Shown: in pieces, positions 7,465 to 15,561 of the stretch
How positions within the stretch are numbered: position 1 is the stretch's first letter
Layout of the letters: each line of letters opens with the position of its first letter
Assembly (NCBI RefSeq): GCF_003335045.1
Contig: NZ_QOZG01000014.1
Location: 1-54,065, forward strand
Source of the DNA: Paramesorhizobium salinisoli
Lineage (GTDB): Bacteria; Pseudomonadota; Alphaproteobacteria; Rhizobiales; Rhizobiaceae
Length of the DNA stretch: 54,065 nt
Direction of reading: 5' to 3'
Notes under the pieces: generated by a model
Told to the model about the DNA's origin: nothing
What the model saw: the letters and a program-made list of their open reading frames with translations, nothing else
Databases searched by the model: none
Program-made: the position numbers and the translations under genes

Positions 7465-10400
7465 ATGAGTTTAGGGGGATCTGCTTTGTCTATAGTTGCG
7501 AAACTTCGGGTTTCAACGGCGCTTTGTCTGGTCTTCAGTGCCTGCCCGACCATGGCTCCGGCGCAAGAAGCCTTTCTCAATAAGAATGTTCCGGCTTTCA
7601 TGGACACCGGTGCAACGAACCAGCGCGGTGATGCACGCTATGCCACTAAGGAAACCAATGCAGCCGTCAGACTGCTGAGCGGATTTCTGGACATCTGGCA
7701 GCCCCGTACGCCCTTCGTGGATGCCGGCACTTCGGCGCCCGCACGCGATGGTTTTCCTGCCGTCCCGACGACGGACTGGGATGGCGTACCGGGTAGCGCG
7801 ACGGACGGCACCATTCTCAATTGGGCGGTACACGAATACAATATCCAGTATGTCATCAACGCCACGCGCAATCGCACCGCCCAGCAGGCCGTCGATGCCT
7901 ATCTCGACGACCGGCGCGGCAAGGCGATAAGCATGCTGGATGGTCTCGGTCCGCTTCAGGATGCCTGGGTCAAGGGAACCAAGCAGTTCACAACCATCCT
8001 GGATGTCGCGCCCGATGCCACGACCGTCAAATATGACGACATGGGCAACAATACGGGCATCGGCAGCAGCAGCAATCCCGATCTTGGACTGGCTGTTGAT
8101 CTTCTCGGTCGCGTTGGCTGGGATGCCTCCACGGAACCCTCCAAGCGTTACTTCAAATATGCGCGCCCGTGGCGCTGGTCGAGCGACGTACAGGTCCTTC
8201 CGGCGCTTGAACCGGCCAAGAGCAGCACGCCTGTCACCGATGGTGGCTTTCCCAGTGGCCACACGGCAGAGGCCTGGCGCAACGCACTGGCCATGGCCTA
8301 TCTCGTGCCGCAGCGCTACCAGGAGCTTGTCACGCGCGCCGTCGCGATGGGTGACAGCCGAATTCTTGCCGGCATGCATTCACCGCTCGATGTCATCGGT
8401 GGCCGCATGCTGGGCACCGCAGCCGTGGTCTACAATCTCAACCGACAAAATGGCGATGGTGGCTTCAACTGGCAGGATCTCAAGACGCAGGCCTACGAGC
8501 AGACCCAGGCCTGGCTGAAAAAGGAAACGAATTCGACAACGGCATCCGACCTTTATGTTGCGGCACACGCAGCCGATCTGTCGACAGACCGTTTCGCAAG
8601 CCGCGAAGCCAATGCAGCCTATGTTGCTACGCGGATGACCTATGGCTTTGCGCCTGTTGGCCCGACGGACCAGCCCGCCTATGTGCCGAAGGGCGCGGAG
8701 GTTTTGCTGGAAACCCGCATGCCTTATTTGAGCGCGGATCAGCGCCGCGCCATTCTGGCCACGACCGCGCTGCCCTCTGGCTACCCGGTCATGGACGATC
8801 CGGAGGGATATGGCCGTCTGAACCTTTTTGCGGCGGTCGATGGCTACGGTGCTTTCCGGGAGGATGTCACGGTCAATATGGACAAGAGCCTCGACGGCTT
8901 TAACGCTTTCGACGCCTGGCGCAACGACATCAGCGGATCCGGCAAGCTGACGAAGGAAGGCACCGGCACGTTGATGCTGACCGGCCTCAACACCTATTCC
9001 GGCGGCACCCGCGTGAACGCAGGCATGCTGGTCGGCACCAATGGCAATGCTTTCGGTACTGGCGCAATCCAGATCGATGCTGCGGGCCAACTGATGGTGA
9101 ACACGCTTGTGGACAGCACGCTTGCCAACACCATCTCCGGTACCGGCATGTTTGAAAAGCGTGGAACGGGCGGTCTTGTCTATACGGGTGATGGTTCGCA
9201 GTTCACCGGCACGACCCTCATCAGCGGCGGCCGCTTCGCGGTCAATGGCTCCTGGGGCGGCGCACTGGACATGGAAAACGGCGCAATCCTCGGCGGCAAT
9301 GGGACGGTCGCAAATGTGATGCTGAAAAGCGGCAGCCGTCTGTCTCCTGGCAATTCCATCGGAACGCTCAACATCAATGGTGACCTGACACTCTCGTCTG
9401 GCTCTGCCTATGATCTGGAAATCGCCCATAACGGTACATCCGACCGGACGATCGTCAGCGGTGCGGCTGCGATCGACGATGCCAGCCTGAATGTAATCGC
9501 CCTCGACCCGGCCGTCAGCTACGCGGCGGGCCAGTCCTACACATTCCTGACAGCGGACAACATGACCGGGCAGTTCGGCGATTTGCTGATCGACTCGGCC
9601 TTCATCGACTCGAAGCTTTTCTACACGGCGAACGATGTAACCTTGCGTCTGTCGAGCTGGGACGGGCGTGCCTTTACCACCGCAGCACATACCGCAAACC
9701 AGCGAGCTGCCGCCTCGGCTCTCGATGTGCTCGACCAGTCGGCCGGCTCCAGCAGCCTGCCTCTCTACAACGCGGTTCTCTTCATGAATGCTGAGAATGC
9801 GCGCAACGCCTTCGATGAGATTTCCGGTGAGGAACATGCCAGCACCCAGTCGGCCCTGCTCGCGAATTCCCGCATCATCAGTGATACGGTCCTCGACCGT
9901 CTGAGCTCCGGTGATACGGGCGCCTGGACGTCCGGTTACGGCATGCGCAGCCGCTTCGGCAGCGATGGCAATGCCGCCTCCTATGATCTGTCCGGTGGTG
10001 GCGTCTTTCTTGGCGGAGATGGCTTCGTCTCAGACGACGTGCGCCTCGGTGTGATGACCGGATGGGGACGCTCCTCCCTCAGCAGCGATCGCACCAGTGG
10101 CTCGGCGGATGTCGATAGCTACCATATCGGCGTCTATGGCGGGACGGACATGGACCAGCTGTCGCTGAAGGCGGGTGCTGCTTACAGTTTCAACCAGATC
10201 GAAACGAAGCGCTCGCTGCGCCTTGGCAGCTTCTCGGACCAGCTGACGGCCGAGTATGATGCGGGTCTGGCTCAGCTCTTCGCAGAAGCGAGCTACGCGT
10301 TCGAACTCCCCAAACAGGTCAAACTGTCTCCTTTCGCAAACCTGTCATATGCCATTCTCTCGACGGACGGCTTCAGCGAAGCGGGCGGTGCGGCGGCTCT

Positions 10401-10737
10401 TTCGGCAACCGACAGCGATGCCGACGTGACCTTCACCACGGCCGGTCTGCGGGCCGAAGGCGACTTTGATGTGAATGGCACCGCCATGACCTGGAACGCC
10501 ATGGCCGGCTGGCAACATGCTTTCGGCGACATGACGCCGGAAAGCCGGATGTTCCTCGCCAGGGGCGGCAGCTTCTCGGTTTCGGGTGCACCGATCGGCC
10601 GCGACGCTGCCAAGGTTTCGCTCGGAATGGGCATGAAGATCAGCCAGAATGTGGATTTGGGGCTTTCCTATCACGGTGAGTTTTCGGAGGACGTGACCGA
10701 AAACAAGGCTCGTGCAGACTTCAAGCTCCGCTTCTAA
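7465..10737 (+). CDS. PAP2/class A acid phosphatase fused to an autotransporter beta-barrel
   Basis: A protein of up to 1090 residues. A signal peptide (core STALCLVFSACPTMAPA) is followed by a phosphatase domain (about 35-350) with all three PAP2 motifs: KRYFKYARP (K-x6-RP, 227-235), PSGH (263-266) and SRILAGMHSPLD (SR-x5-H-x3-D, 298-309). Residues about 490-600 carry autotransporter-associated beta-strand repeats (GSGKLTKEGTGTLMLTGLN, GTGMFEKRGTGGLVYTG). A beta-barrel begins near 815 and ends in FKLRF. The enzyme is therefore probably displayed on or released from the outer surface and hydrolyses phosphomonoesters. The start is uncertain: ATG 7465 has no ribosome site, whereas TTG at 7486 has AGGGGGA 7 bases upstream and gives a normal signal peptide. 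Confidence 0.92.
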   Translation: MSLGGSALSIVAKLRVSTALCLVFSACPTMAPAQEAFLNKNVPAFMDTGATNQRGDARYATKETNAAVRLLSGFLDIWQPRTPFVDAGTSAPARDGFPAVPTTDWDGVPGSATDGTILNWAVHEYNIQYVINATRNRTAQQAVDAYLDDRRGKAISMLDGLGPLQDAWVKGTKQFTTILDVAPDATTVKYDDMGNNTGIGSSSNPDLGLAVDLLGRVGWDASTEPSKRYFKYARPWRWSSDVQVLPALEPAKSSTPVTDGGFPSGHTAEAWRNALAMAYLVPQRYQELVTRAVAMGDSRILAGMHSPLDVIGGRMLGTAAVVYNLNRQNGDGGFNWQDLKTQAYEQTQAWLKKETNSTTASDLYVAAHAADLSTDRFASREANAAYVATRMTYGFAPVGPTDQPAYVPKGAEVLLETRMPYLSADQRRAILATTALPSGYPVMDDPEGYGRLNLFAAVDGYGAFREDVTVNMDKSLDGFNAFDAWRNDISGSGKLTKEGTGTLMLTGLNTYSGGTRVNAGMLVGTNGNAFGTGAIQIDAAGQLMVNTLVDSTLANTISGTGMFEKRGTGGLVYTGDGSQFTGTTLISGGRFAVNGSWGGALDMENGAILGGNGTVANVMLKSGSRLSPGNSIGTLNINGDLTLSSGSAYDLEIAHNGTSDRTIVSGAAAIDDASLNVIALDPAVSYAAGQSYTFLTADNMTGQFGDLLIDSAFIDSKLFYTANDVTLRLSSWDGRAFTTAAHTANQRAAASALDVLDQSAGSSSLPLYNAVLFMNAENARNAFDEISGEEHASTQSALLANSRIISDTVLDRLSSGDTGAWTSGYGMRSRFGSDGNAASYDLSGGGVFLGGDGFVSDDVRLGVMTGWGRSSLSSDRTSGSADVDSYHIGVYGGTDMDQLSLKAGAAYSFNQIETKRSLRLGSFSDQLTAEYDAGLAQLFAEASYAFELPKQVKLSPFANLSYAILSTDGFSEAGGAAALSATDSDADVTFTTAGLRAEGDFDVNGTAMTWNAMAGWQHAFGDMTPESRMFLARGGSFSVSGAPIGRDAAKVSLGMGMKISQNVDLGLSYHGEFSEDVTENKARADFKLRF

Positions 10738-10743
10738 TGGTCA

Positions 10744-10777
10744 GGGCGTTGCGGCAAGAGTGCGCAACGCCCTTTTA
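10744..10777 (+). terminator. Rho-independent terminator of the phosphatase-autotransporter gene
   Basis: GGGCGTTGCG (10744-10753) pairs exactly with CGCAACGCCC (10763-10772) around a 9-base loop and is followed by TTTTA, 6 bases after the stop codon. Confidence 0.85.
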
Positions 10778-10863
10778 TAGTCGGTTGACAGGGATAATCG
10801 ACGCACTGCAGACCAGCGTCGCTGAACCATTTTCAGGTAGTTTTACGAATTTTGATTTACCCC

Positions 10864-10895
10864 TTGACTTAGAGTGTACTCTAAGTCCTAGCCTC
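10864..10895 (+). promoter_or_regulatory. MerR-type operator/promoter (NmlR/AdhR-like)
   Basis: Positions 10867-10886 form a perfect palindrome, ACTTAGAGT-GT-ACTCTAAGT. It overlaps a TTGACT -35 element at 10864-10869. A -10-like TAGCCT lies at 10889, giving the long 19-bp spacer typical of MerR-controlled promoters. The arms resemble the operators described for the NmlR/AdhR branch of aldehyde- and electrophile-responsive MerR regulators. It drives the regulator at 10925 and probably the two genes after it. Confidence 0.7.
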
Positions 10896-10924
10896 TGATG
10901 CGTCGTGGCGAAAGAAGGGTGCTC

Positions 10925-11359
10925 ATGAAGATCGGCGAACTGGCGAAGCGTTCCGGACTGTCGGCCCACACCATCCGTTACTATGAGCGGATCGGGCTGC
11001 TTCCCTACGCAGACCGGGACGGATCGAGCCAACGTGACTACGACGCATCAATCCTGATCTGGATTCAGTTTCTTGGTCGCCTGAAAACGACCGGAATGCC
11101 GATCCGGGACATGCTGCGTTATGCAGCCCTGCGGGAGCGCGGCGTCGACACGGAGGCTGAGCGTCGCGCGCTTTTGGAAGAGCATCGCGAGCGTGTCCGT
11201 GCCCATGTGACTGAGCTGCAAGCCTGCCTTCTCGCCCTCGACACCAAGATTGCCGGATACGCCGGTAAGGAACAGAGGACAAAGGAACATGACACAGCAC
11301 TCCCGGAACGGCGGCGAAAGCCGGCTGGAACGCGGGCAGCGCGTTCTCGCGGAAATTGA
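10925..11359 (+). CDS. MerR-family transcriptional regulator
   Basis: A 144-residue regulator. The N-terminal winged helix MKIGELAKRSGLSAHTIRYY then ERIGLLPYADRDGSSQRDY is canonical MerR. It is followed by a dimerisation coiled coil (VDTEAERRALLEEHRERVRA). There are no metal-binding cysteines like those of MerR or CueR, consistent with the aldehyde-responsive NmlR/AdhR branch suggested by its operator. I chose ATG 10925, which has AAGAAGG upstream, rather than the in-frame ATG at 10898. Its last 71 bp overlap the start of the next gene, so the unit is tightly packed. The Arg-rich tail after residue 115 is unusual. Confidence 0.88.
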   Translation: MKIGELAKRSGLSAHTIRYYERIGLLPYADRDGSSQRDYDASILIWIQFLGRLKTTGMPIRDMLRYAALRERGVDTEAERRALLEEHRERVRAHVTELQACLLALDTKIAGYAGKEQRTKEHDTALPERRRKPAGTRAARSRGN

Positions 11360-11708
11360 CGGCGAGGCCGGCAACAATGTCGTTGCCGCACTGGCCGACA
11401 TTGCTCCCGATTTCGCACGCTACCTGTACGAATTTCCATTTGGCGACATATATAGCCGACCTGGTCTTGATCTGCGTGCCCGTGAGATCGCGACCATCGG
11501 CGCATTGACGGCACTGGGCAACGCCAGTCCGCAATTGAAGGTACATATTGAGGCTGGCCTGAATGTCGGGCTGAGCCGGGGTGAAATCGTTGAGATCATC
11601 ATGCAGATGGCCGTCTATGCGGGTTTCCCGGCCGCGTTGAATGGTCTGTTCGCAGCCAAGGAAGTGTTCACCCGCCGCTTCCCCACACATGAGGGGCAAG
11701 CGGCATGA
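11289..11708 (+). CDS. Carboxymuconolactone decarboxylase-family protein
   Basis: A 139-residue protein of the AhpD/CMD fold. The central block YEFPFGDIYSRPGLDLRARE and LTALGNASPQLKVHIEAGLN then VGLSRGEIVEIIMQMAVYAG is the CMD signature. It lacks the CxxC of AhpD, so it is the decarboxylase/hydrolase-like subgroup rather than a peroxidase partner. The ATG at 11289 has AAAGGAA upstream and lies inside the end of the MerR gene. It ends in a 4-bp overlap (ATGA) with the SMP-30 gene. The substrate is unknown; it probably belongs to an electrophile- or lactone-handling response controlled by the MerR protein. Confidence 0.88.
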   Translation: MTQHSRNGGESRLERGQRVLAEIDGEAGNNVVAALADIAPDFARYLYEFPFGDIYSRPGLDLRAREIATIGALTALGNASPQLKVHIEAGLNVGLSRGEIVEIIMQMAVYAGFPAALNGLFAAKEVFTRRFPTHEGQAA

Positions 11709-12535
11709 TGAAGCTCATTCGCTCTTTTGTCGCTGGTAGCAGCCTCGCCCTCGCAATGATCGCTTTGCCCTCGCTTGCGACGACGACTGCGGCTTATGCG
11801 AACCCGGCCGCGCCCGAAAAGCTATGGGAGGGCTTCAGTTCGCCGGTCGGCATGGCCTTCGACGCCGCGGGGAATCTCTTCGTGGCCGAATGGGGAGCAG
11901 GGCGTGTTTCCCGAATCGACCCTGCCGGCAACCGCACGACTTTCGCCGATGGGCTTTCCGGCCCTTCGGGGCTGACGATCGGCCCCGATGGCACGATCTA
12001 CGTCGCTTCCTATTCCCGTGATGAGGTCTATCGTTTCACCCCGGGGGGAGAACGCAGCCTGCATGTGACCGGCCTTGCAACGCCAGCCGGGATAGGCTTC
12101 GACAGTTCTGGCCGGCTCCTGATCGCCAATCGGCGCACCAACCAGATTCTCGCCGTGACCGGGAATGGCCGGCTGAAACCTGTCATAGACGGTTTGCGGA
12201 CGCCGGTAGGGGTGGTCCAGACGCCGGACGGCGGCTATGTCGTCTCCAACATTGGCGGCGGGGTGACGATCCTTCGGCCCGATGGTTCCCGCATCGAGGC
12301 CGGTGACGCTTTCCAAACGCCGGGTCCGGGTGTCGCAATGACAAGGGGTGGACGAGTCTTTGTGGTCGATTATGGCGGAACGACCGTTCGCGAAATCCTG
12401 TCGGATGGGAAGTCCCGTGTCGTCGCAGACGGCTTGCGAAGCCCGGTCGGGCTGGCGGTAGCACCTGATGGGGCCTCCCTGCTCACCGCCGCATGGGGGG
12501 ATGGGACGATCTATCGGATTCCGATTTCGGATTAA
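11705..12535 (+). CDS. Exported SMP-30/NHL-type beta-propeller protein
   Basis: A 276-residue protein. A clear signal peptide (FVAGSSLALAMIALPSLATT, cleavage near TAAYAN) is followed by five to six NHL/SMP-30 blades, each with a motif like SPVGMAFDAAGNLFVAEWG, SGPSGLTIGPDGTIYVASY or SPVGLAVAPDGASLLTAAW. These propellers include lactonases and strictosidine synthase-like enzymes acting in the periplasm. The metal ligands typical of gluconolactonase are not evident to me, so the activity is open. It is the last gene of the MerR-controlled unit. Confidence 0.85.
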   Translation: MMKLIRSFVAGSSLALAMIALPSLATTTAAYANPAAPEKLWEGFSSPVGMAFDAAGNLFVAEWGAGRVSRIDPAGNRTTFADGLSGPSGLTIGPDGTIYVASYSRDEVYRFTPGGERSLHVTGLATPAGIGFDSSGRLLIANRRTNQILAVTGNGRLKPVIDGLRTPVGVVQTPDGGYVVSNIGGGVTILRPDGSRIEAGDAFQTPGPGVAMTRGGRVFVVDYGGTTVREILSDGKSRVVADGLRSPVGLAVAPDGASLLTAAWGDGTIYRIPISD

Positions 12536-12839
12536 CAGCAGAATTGCGAAAATTCCGAAGAGGTCAATGTGACCTTAACCGACATAGGCGCGGATGTTGC
12601 GGAAAGACGCCACGGTTGCGCCACTTCCCATCCGATTGCGCTCAACGAGTATCACATTGAATTCGCGTCGGGTGGCGGAGGTCGCTATCTTCCTGCGGTG
12701 CCATGAGAGCGAAATCGCGCAATTTAACTTCGCGAAGAGCAATGCAGCGGTGCTGCCGGGAAAAAACCGCCCGCAAGTGTCACATTCCGTCTGCCTGTCT
12801 TGTCATCTTCTTGAACGACAACTCGCAAAGGAGATGAAG
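12536..12839. other. Intergenic region upstream of the WrbA-ECF41 unit
   Basis: An open reading continues in frame upstream of the flavoprotein gene, but it has no family features and no ribosome site, and the AAGGAG at 12828-12833 points to the start at 12840. The region holds an ECF41-type promoter (12778-12804) and otherwise nothing I can support. Confidence 0.6.
12778..12804 (+). promoter_or_regulatory. Putative ECF41-dependent promoter
   Basis: TGTCACA at 12778-12784 and TGTC at 12801-12804 are separated by 16 bases. The published ECF41 consensus, as I recall it, is TGTCACA-N16-CGTC, so only one base differs. It lies 35 bp upstream of the gene operonic with an ECF41 sigma factor, as expected for autoregulation. 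Confidence 0.6.
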
Positions 12840-13520
12840 ATGGCCGATCGGGATGTTATCAATGCGCTTGCCCTGGAGCCACCGCCGGCGATTTCCCCAC
12901 CGACACGTGTCGCAATCGTCTATCACAGCGGGTACGGGCACACGGGACGCCAAGCCGAGGCGATCAAAACCGGCGTCGAAGAAATTGGTGGCGTCAAGGC
13001 ATTGCTTCTGACGGAAGCGGAGGCGCAACAGCGTTGGGATGATCTCAATACGGCGCATGCGATCATTTTCGGCGCGCCGACCTATGTAGGCGCAGCCTCC
13101 GCTTCATTTAAAGCGTTCCAGGAAGCGAGCTCCAACGCGGTCATGGCACGAGGCTATCTGTGGAAAGACAAGATCGCCGCCGGTTTCACCAATTCAGGGA
13201 CGCAATCAGGCGACAAGCTCTCCACGCTCATTCAGTTGGTGCTCTTCGCCGCACAGCACGGAATGCATTGGGTCGGCCTTGATTTGCCGCCGGCGAACTG
13301 CTCTTCTTCAGGATCGGATGACGACCTGAACAGGCTTGGTTTTTGGCTTGGTGCTGGTGCTCAGTCGAACACTGACGAGGGTCCAGATCTGGCTCCGCCC
13401 AAGTCCGATCTCGCAACGGCGCGTTATCTCGGGCGGCGCGTGGCGAAGACGACGCTTCAGCTCGTTCGCGGCCGCGATGCCATGGACGCAAGAGCCTCAT
13501 CGTGTGGTATCCAGCCATGA
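12840..13520 (+). CDS. WrbA-like flavodoxin-fold NAD(P)H:quinone oxidoreductase
   Basis: A 226-residue protein. A flavodoxin-like fold opens with RVAIVYHSGYGHTGRQAEAI (FMN phosphate loop). It continues with IIFGAPTYVGAASASFKAFQ and AAGFTNSGTQSGDKLSTLIQ, the family FMN-contact blocks of WrbA. It should reduce quinones to hydroquinones in two-electron steps, limiting semiquinone stress. I chose ATG 12840 because AAGGAG lies 6 bases upstream; the in-frame ATG at 12834 touches that site. The C-terminus is longer than in typical WrbA. Its stop overlaps the start of the ECF41 sigma gene, so the two are coupled. Confidence 0.85.
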   Translation: MADRDVINALALEPPPAISPPTRVAIVYHSGYGHTGRQAEAIKTGVEEIGGVKALLLTEAEAQQRWDDLNTAHAIIFGAPTYVGAASASFKAFQEASSNAVMARGYLWKDKIAAGFTNSGTQSGDKLSTLIQLVLFAAQHGMHWVGLDLPPANCSSSGSDDDLNRLGFWLGAGAQSNTDEGPDLAPPKSDLATARYLGRRVAKTTLQLVRGRDAMDARASSCGIQP

Positions 13521-14440
13521 CTCAACCGTATGCTCATCCCATTTGTCCCGACCTTCGCCGCCAACTGACCCGAATTGCGTACCGGATGCTGGGATCGGTC
13601 GCGGACGCAGAAGATGTGGTGCAGGATGCGTGGCTGCGCTGGCTCGCCTCCGATCGTGGGTCGGTGCGTGAGCCGGAAGCCTTTCTTCGAACCATTGTCA
13701 CGCGACTTTGCCTGAATGAACTGAAGTCCGCCCGGCGCCAGCGTGAAACCTATATTGGCCCATGGTTGCCCGAACCAATCTTCGATCCGGAGGATGGGGA
13801 ACCCATCGACGACATCACCCTGCCACTCATGATCGCCTTGGAAAGGCTGTCGCCGCTGGAACGGGCTGCATTTCTGCTGCATGACGTATTCGGCATGAGC
13901 TTCGATGAAGTCTCGAACGCAATCGGACGGAAGGCCGCAACCTGCCGCAAGCTTGCCAGCCGGGCTCGGACCAAAATTCACAAATCCGGCCCGAGATTTG
14001 TTGCAAGCCAGGAGCAGGGGCTTAGATTGGCGGCCGCCTTCTTCACGGCTTCAAGGAGCGGTGATATGAGTGGACTGCGGAGTCTTTTGGCCAGGGACAT
14101 CGTGGTCTACGCCGATGGCGGCGGCCAGGTTCCGGCATCCAAAACCCCAGCAGTCGGATTTGACGCGGCGACAAACCTCTTTGGCGCTCTTGCTCGGTAT
14201 TTCGCTCGATCACCCTCCCGATTGGTACGCTACGTGATCATCGACGGCCTGCCGGGTTTCATCACGATTGAAGGCGGCAGTATTGTGCAGACTACGGCCT
14301 TGCTGGTGAGGAATGAGAGGATTGTCGCCATCTATGTTACGCGCAATCCCCGGAAGCTGAAACACCTGACTCTTTCTGGCACGACACCGCTCGTTTCCTC
14401 GCTGTCTGCCGAACTGCCAACACCGATCCACCTGGCATAA
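13517..14440 (+). CDS. ECF41-family RNA polymerase sigma factor with SnoaL-like C-terminal domain
   Basis: A 307-residue sigma factor. Region 2 contains IAYRMLGSVADAEDVVQDAW, and region 4 contains MSFDEVSNAIGRKAATCRKL. It is followed by a SnoaL-like domain of about 130 residues carrying the two ECF41 hallmarks: DGGGQ (200-204, usually DGGGK) and NPRKL (277-281, usually NPDKL). In this family the fused domain replaces an anti-sigma factor and adjusts activity. ECF41 genes are typically next to carboxymuconolactone decarboxylase, oxidoreductase or epimerase genes. Here the flavin oxidoreductase is operonic, and a CMD-family gene lies 1.7 kb upstream. The start ATG overlaps the upstream stop codon. 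Confidence 0.9.
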   Translation: MTQPYAHPICPDLRRQLTRIAYRMLGSVADAEDVVQDAWLRWLASDRGSVREPEAFLRTIVTRLCLNELKSARRQRETYIGPWLPEPIFDPEDGEPIDDITLPLMIALERLSPLERAAFLLHDVFGMSFDEVSNAIGRKAATCRKLASRARTKIHKSGPRFVASQEQGLRLAAAFFTASRSGDMSGLRSLLARDIVVYADGGGQVPASKTPAVGFDAATNLFGALARYFARSPSRLVRYVIIDGLPGFITIEGGSIVQTTALLVRNERIVAIYVTRNPRKLKHLTLSGTTPLVSSLSAELPTPIHLA

Positions 14441-14727
14441 TGCCGCTCACCTCACGACCGAGCCGGCGATCGATGACGGGCCGCCACGAAACCAGTGCGA
14501 CGTGGTCCGCTCGGTAATGGCGAACTTGCAGCTTGCGTAGCATGGCGAGGGGATCACGCCAGTAGAACCAATTCGCGTCTTCCGCGCCGATCAGGGGCTT
14601 TGGCTTTTTGGAGCCGGGACCGTCAACGATCGGAATGATCTGCTTGCGCGGCAATAGCGGGCACCAGATCAGTTTGCGACAAGCCCCTTTCGTCTGCCGC
14701 GCTCAGAACGCGCGGCCGTGTGTCCGA

Positions 14728-15561
14728 CTATCGGAAGGCAGCCATCATGAATGTCGGGCGTCGATCCTTTGTCAGCATTCCCCCAAGCTCTTCTGCGGAA
14801 AACTGCGCCAGGATGCCGGTTCGGACAAGGACCGAATCCAGGCCTGAACGGCTTGCCCCCAGGACGTCGTGATCGATGCTGTCGCCGATGCAAACCACGT
14901 TGACGCGCGCCGGATTGCCGCTGAGCTGCAGGGCCTGTTCGTAGATATCGCCGAAGGGTTTGCCGAACCAGCGCACAGGGCCGCCGAGCCGTTCGTAAAG
15001 CTGTGCAATGCTGCCGGCGCCCGCCGCGATCGTGCCGCCTGCGAGCTTGTGGATGTCCGGGTTTGTGCAGATCGCCGGGATCCTGCGCTCCGCTGCCGGC
15101 CGTAGCATCTCAGCATAGAACTCCATTGGAACGGTTTCGGCCTCGCCGCCGGAGATGACGACCAGATCGGCCTTGGCCGCGTCTTCCACGGTTCGCATTC
15201 CCAGCCGCTCTGCGAGATTGCGATCGTCACCACTGGAGATCGTCAGGCAGTTCGAGCCTGGAGGCACGGGCGGACCCTGGCGCGAAAGCACCGCATAGGC
15301 GGCATCTCCGGATGTGACGAAATGGTCGAAACTGTCGCGGACAAAGCCGATCCGGGAAAGCCTTTTGGCGTTGTAATCGCCGCTGCGTCCCGAGTTGGAG
15401 AGTATGACGACCGCCTTACCCATCGCCTTCAGGCGGCGCAAGGCCTCGATTGCACCGCGATACGCGCCCTCGTCATCGCGCAGAACGCCGAATTGGTCGA
15501 TGAAAAACACGTCGTAACGGGCGATCAGGTCGAGAAGTGTGGTGGTCGGTATATCGATCAT
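14728..15561 (-). CDS. HAD-superfamily class IIA (NagD-like, TIGR01459-type) hydrolase
   Basis: A 277-residue protein. Motif I is FIDQFGVLRD (nucleophile D), motif II is VILSNSGR, and motif IV is VCIGDSIDHDVLGASRSGLD. The cap between them is of class IIA type, as in NagD. Family members dephosphorylate sugar phosphates or nucleotides. The ATG at 15561 overlaps the stop of the FGGY kinase by 4 bp. It is the third gene of the leftward operon (aldolase, kinase, phosphatase) and may recycle a phosphorylated intermediate or dead-end product of the sugar pathway. Confidence 0.85.
   Translation of the reverse strand: MIDIPTTTLLDLIARYDVFFIDQFGVLRDDEGAYRGAIEALRRLKAMGKAVVILSNSGRSGDYNAKRLSRIGFVRDSFDHFVTSGDAAYAVLSRQGPPVPPGSNCLTISSGDDRNLAERLGMRTVEDAAKADLVVISGGEAETVPMEFYAEMLRPAAERRIPAICTNPDIHKLAGGTIAAGAGSIAQLYERLGGPVRWFGKPFGDIYEQALQLSGNPARVNVVCIGDSIDHDVLGASRSGLDSVLVRTGILAQFSAEELGGMLTKDRRPTFMMAAFR

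Noticed and set aside
8380..9837. A 485-codon antisense reading inside the phosphatase-autotransporter gene
   Set aside because: Long antisense openness is a by-product of codon bias in GC-rich DNA; the plus strand has complete catalytic and barrel motifs.
14337..14654. A 105-codon minus-strand reading overlapping the end of the ECF41 gene
   Set aside because: The middle part is fairly protein-like (AEDANWFYWRDPLAMLRKLQ), but there is no ribosome site or known family and it overlaps a certain gene by about 100 bp.
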